DNA of 15,397 bases. It comes from Tannerellaceae bacterium. GTDB taxonomy: Bacteria > Bacteroidota > Bacteroidia > Bacteroidales > Tannerellaceae. This document shows positions 14,107 through 15,397 of the stretch, in pieces. Made by a program: the position numbers and the translations under genes. How positions within the stretch are numbered: the stretch's first letter is position 1; each line of letters opens with the position of its first letter. The notes under the pieces are model-generated. The model was given only the letters and a program-made list of their open reading frames with translations. It did not search any database and was not told the origin of the DNA. The stretch lies in the NCBI GenBank assembly GCA_031267205.1, contig JAIRZN010000146.1, positions 1-15,397 of the forward strand. The letters run 5' to 3'.

Positions 14107-15270
14107 TCAAACCACCAGCAGGCGGGAAGACAAGCACCTCAAATCTTCGAAATATTCATCCGCCAGGCTCCCCCATACGTACCTTTTGCTCTTCTCTAAT
14201 CCCCTGCGGGAAAACTCTCCGGCCAGTCCGGGACGCTCGACAACGTCTGTTATCCTGTCCAAGAAACCGGCCGCGTCGCAAGGATTACATTTAAATCCGC
14301 TGACGCCGTCCTCTATAAAATCCCTTATACCACCGCTGTCGGCTATCACGCATGGCAGTCCCGAAGCCATCGCCTCCAGCGCCACGTTGCCGAACGTCTC
14401 CGTCACGGAGGGGAAAAAGAAGACGTCCGACGAGGCGTAAATTTCCGCCAGGCTCTCATGCCCGACATGTCCGAGGAACACCGCCCCGGGCATTCGCCGC
14501 TCGACAGCTTCACGGGCGACGCCCTCGCCTGCAATTACAAAATTATATCCCAGCCCCCGCCGCCTCGCCAGGTCGCATACATCAATCAGCATCTGCAAAT
14601 TCTTCTCCCAGACAAGCCTGCCCACAAACAGTACGCAGGGCTCGTCATTGCCCGTAAGCCGTCTCATACGCTCGGTATTGCGCTTGAGCGGCGAGAAAAG
14701 GCTTTGATCTATCCCCCTCCGCCACAGCTTCATCACGCCGGGGCGAATCCCCTCGTCCGCCAGCTCCCGCATGATGCTGTCCGACGGCACATACACCGTG
14801 TCGCACTGATTATAGAACGACCTGAGCATATCCCTAACCCGCTGTTTCGCAAAGCCAACCAGGAACGGGAACGCCCTCACGTAGTAATCCACATAACTTA
14901 TGAAATGGGTATGGTAAATCGAAATCACCGGCACGCCCAGCCGTCCGGCCGCCCTTAACGCATAGTTGCCGAGCAAGGAGGGCGTAGCGATATGTATCAC
15001 ATCGGGCGCAAACGCCTGCAACGCCCTGTCCAGCTCCGCTTTCTGCAACAGTGGAGCCGCAAACCTGTAACTTTTATTGCCGGGAACACCCAGCGTATTG
15101 ATGTGCATGCACCGGAAACCCTTGATACGCTCCGGCCCCACGCCGCAGACGAACAGAAATTCAAACCTATCGACAGGAATCTTCCCAAACAGTTGGAACA
15201 TAGTTCTCGACGCCCCGTCAAAGTAGCTTATCAACATGTCTGCAAAGAAAACCACCTTTACTTTCTCCAT
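14107..15270 (-). CDS. GT4-family glycosyltransferase (GT-B fold)
   Basis: 387 aa from the ATG at 15270-15268. A longer frame to a TTG at 15288 adds MTASIF and is not preferred, because the ATG form starts with the typical first strand EKVKVVFFADML. The N-terminal Rossmann domain includes APDVIHIATPSLLGNYALR (88-106) and ISIYHTHFISYVDYY (116-130). The C-terminal domain has VLFVGRLVWEKNL (213-225), AGEG (247-250), FFFPSVTETFGNVALEAMAS (284-303) with the E-x7-E pair E291/E299, and GLPCVIADSGG (304-314). These are GT4 nucleotide-sugar-binding signatures, closest in style to MgtA/PimB-like lipid mannosyl- or glucosyltransferases. Neither donor nor acceptor can be read from the sequence. No membrane span is seen, so it probably acts at the inner face of the cytoplasmic membrane. 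It is the first gene of an operon with the UPF0104 protein. Confidence 0.92.
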   Translation of the reverse strand: MEKVKVVFFADMLISYFDGASRTMFQLFGKIPVDRFEFLFVCGVGPERIKGFRCMHINTLGVPGNKSYRFAAPLLQKAELDRALQAFAPDVIHIATPSLLGNYALRAAGRLGVPVISIYHTHFISYVDYYVRAFPFLVGFAKQRVRDMLRSFYNQCDTVYVPSDSIMRELADEGIRPGVMKLWRRGIDQSLFSPLKRNTERMRRLTGNDEPCVLFVGRLVWEKNLQMLIDVCDLARRRGLGYNFVIAGEGVAREAVERRMPGAVFLGHVGHESLAEIYASSDVFFFPSVTETFGNVALEAMASGLPCVIADSGGIRDFIEDGVSGFKCNPCDAAGFLDRITDVVERPGLAGEFSRRGLEKSKRYVWGSLADEYFEDLRCLSSRLLVV

Positions 15271-15326
15271 AAAAATTGATGCTGTCAAATTGGACCCTTG
15301 TGTTTATCCTCCCCTTTTTGAGACGG

Positions 15327-15334
15327 CGAAGGTA
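15327..15334 (-). promoter_or_regulatory. Possible -7 promoter box of the glycosyltransferase operon
   Basis: Minus-strand TACCTTCG matches 7 of 8 positions of TAnnTTTG and is followed by CC. A TTT-containing stretch lies about 19-20 nt upstream. It is 56 nt from the ATG at 15270. The remaining bases to the right edge (15335-15397) show no gene. Confidence 0.35.
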
Positions 15335-15397
15335 GATGAACAATGTAACGGAAATATTACGTAAACGATAAGCATCTATTACAATGTGCGCTCTTCA

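Noticed and set aside
15271..15288. TTG start adding six residues to the glycosyltransferase
   Set aside because: The ATG at 15270 starts directly at the first beta strand and is a far better initiator.

Overview
The window looks like a piece of a Bacteroidota (Bacteroidales) chromosome. Evidence: promoter boxes fit the Bacteroidota -7 consensus TAnnTTTG rather than TATAAT; starts lack clear Shine-Dalgarno sequences; and the gene set is typical of gut or oral Bacteroidales (single-chain pyruvate:ferredoxin oxidoreductase, a DUF4143-type AAA ATPase ending in LWLFGFLY, a GHL10-type secreted hydrolase, a MetallophosN/Metallophos/MetallophosC phosphoesterase). A Tannerellaceae-like genome is a guess from composition and gene style only.

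Left part (1 to about 3400), accessory DNA, all genes on the minus strand. The window opens inside a mobile-element module: a helix-turn-helix/excisionase-like gene (425-784) overlapping the start of a degenerate CHC2-type primase gene that runs off the left edge (1-459; TTG start). A 529-base gene-free stretch with two perfect inverted repeats lies upstream. Then come a small four-cysteine protein (1314-1709) and an Abi_2/AbiD-AbiF-type HEPN abortive-infection protein (1897-2823). The abi gene sits directly behind a promoter and an intrinsic-terminator-shaped hairpin. Further upstream on the same strand, a -7 box is followed at once by a closed-stem structure that may be a small RNA (about 3275-3333). 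This half is visibly more A+T-rich than the rest.

Centre (3467-10874), core-like genes on the plus strand: trxB, then 5 nt later a secreted GHL10-family protein (a probable operon); a separately promoted AAA ATPase with an unusual Asp-Gln Walker B; and nifJ/por with a strong terminator at 10897-10935.

Right part (11007-15397), minus strand and convergent with nifJ. A two-gene glycolipid-type operon (GT4 glycosyltransferase, then 3 nt later a UPF0104/LPG_synthase_TM membrane protein) is followed, after 188 nt, by a second pair translationally coupled by an ATGA overlap: a small secreted beta-rich protein and a secreted calcineurin-like phosphoesterase.

No CRISPR array, rRNA, recognisable tRNA, insertion sequence or integrase gene is visible. 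The most interesting places are the RNA-like structures around the abi gene and the mobile-element edge.
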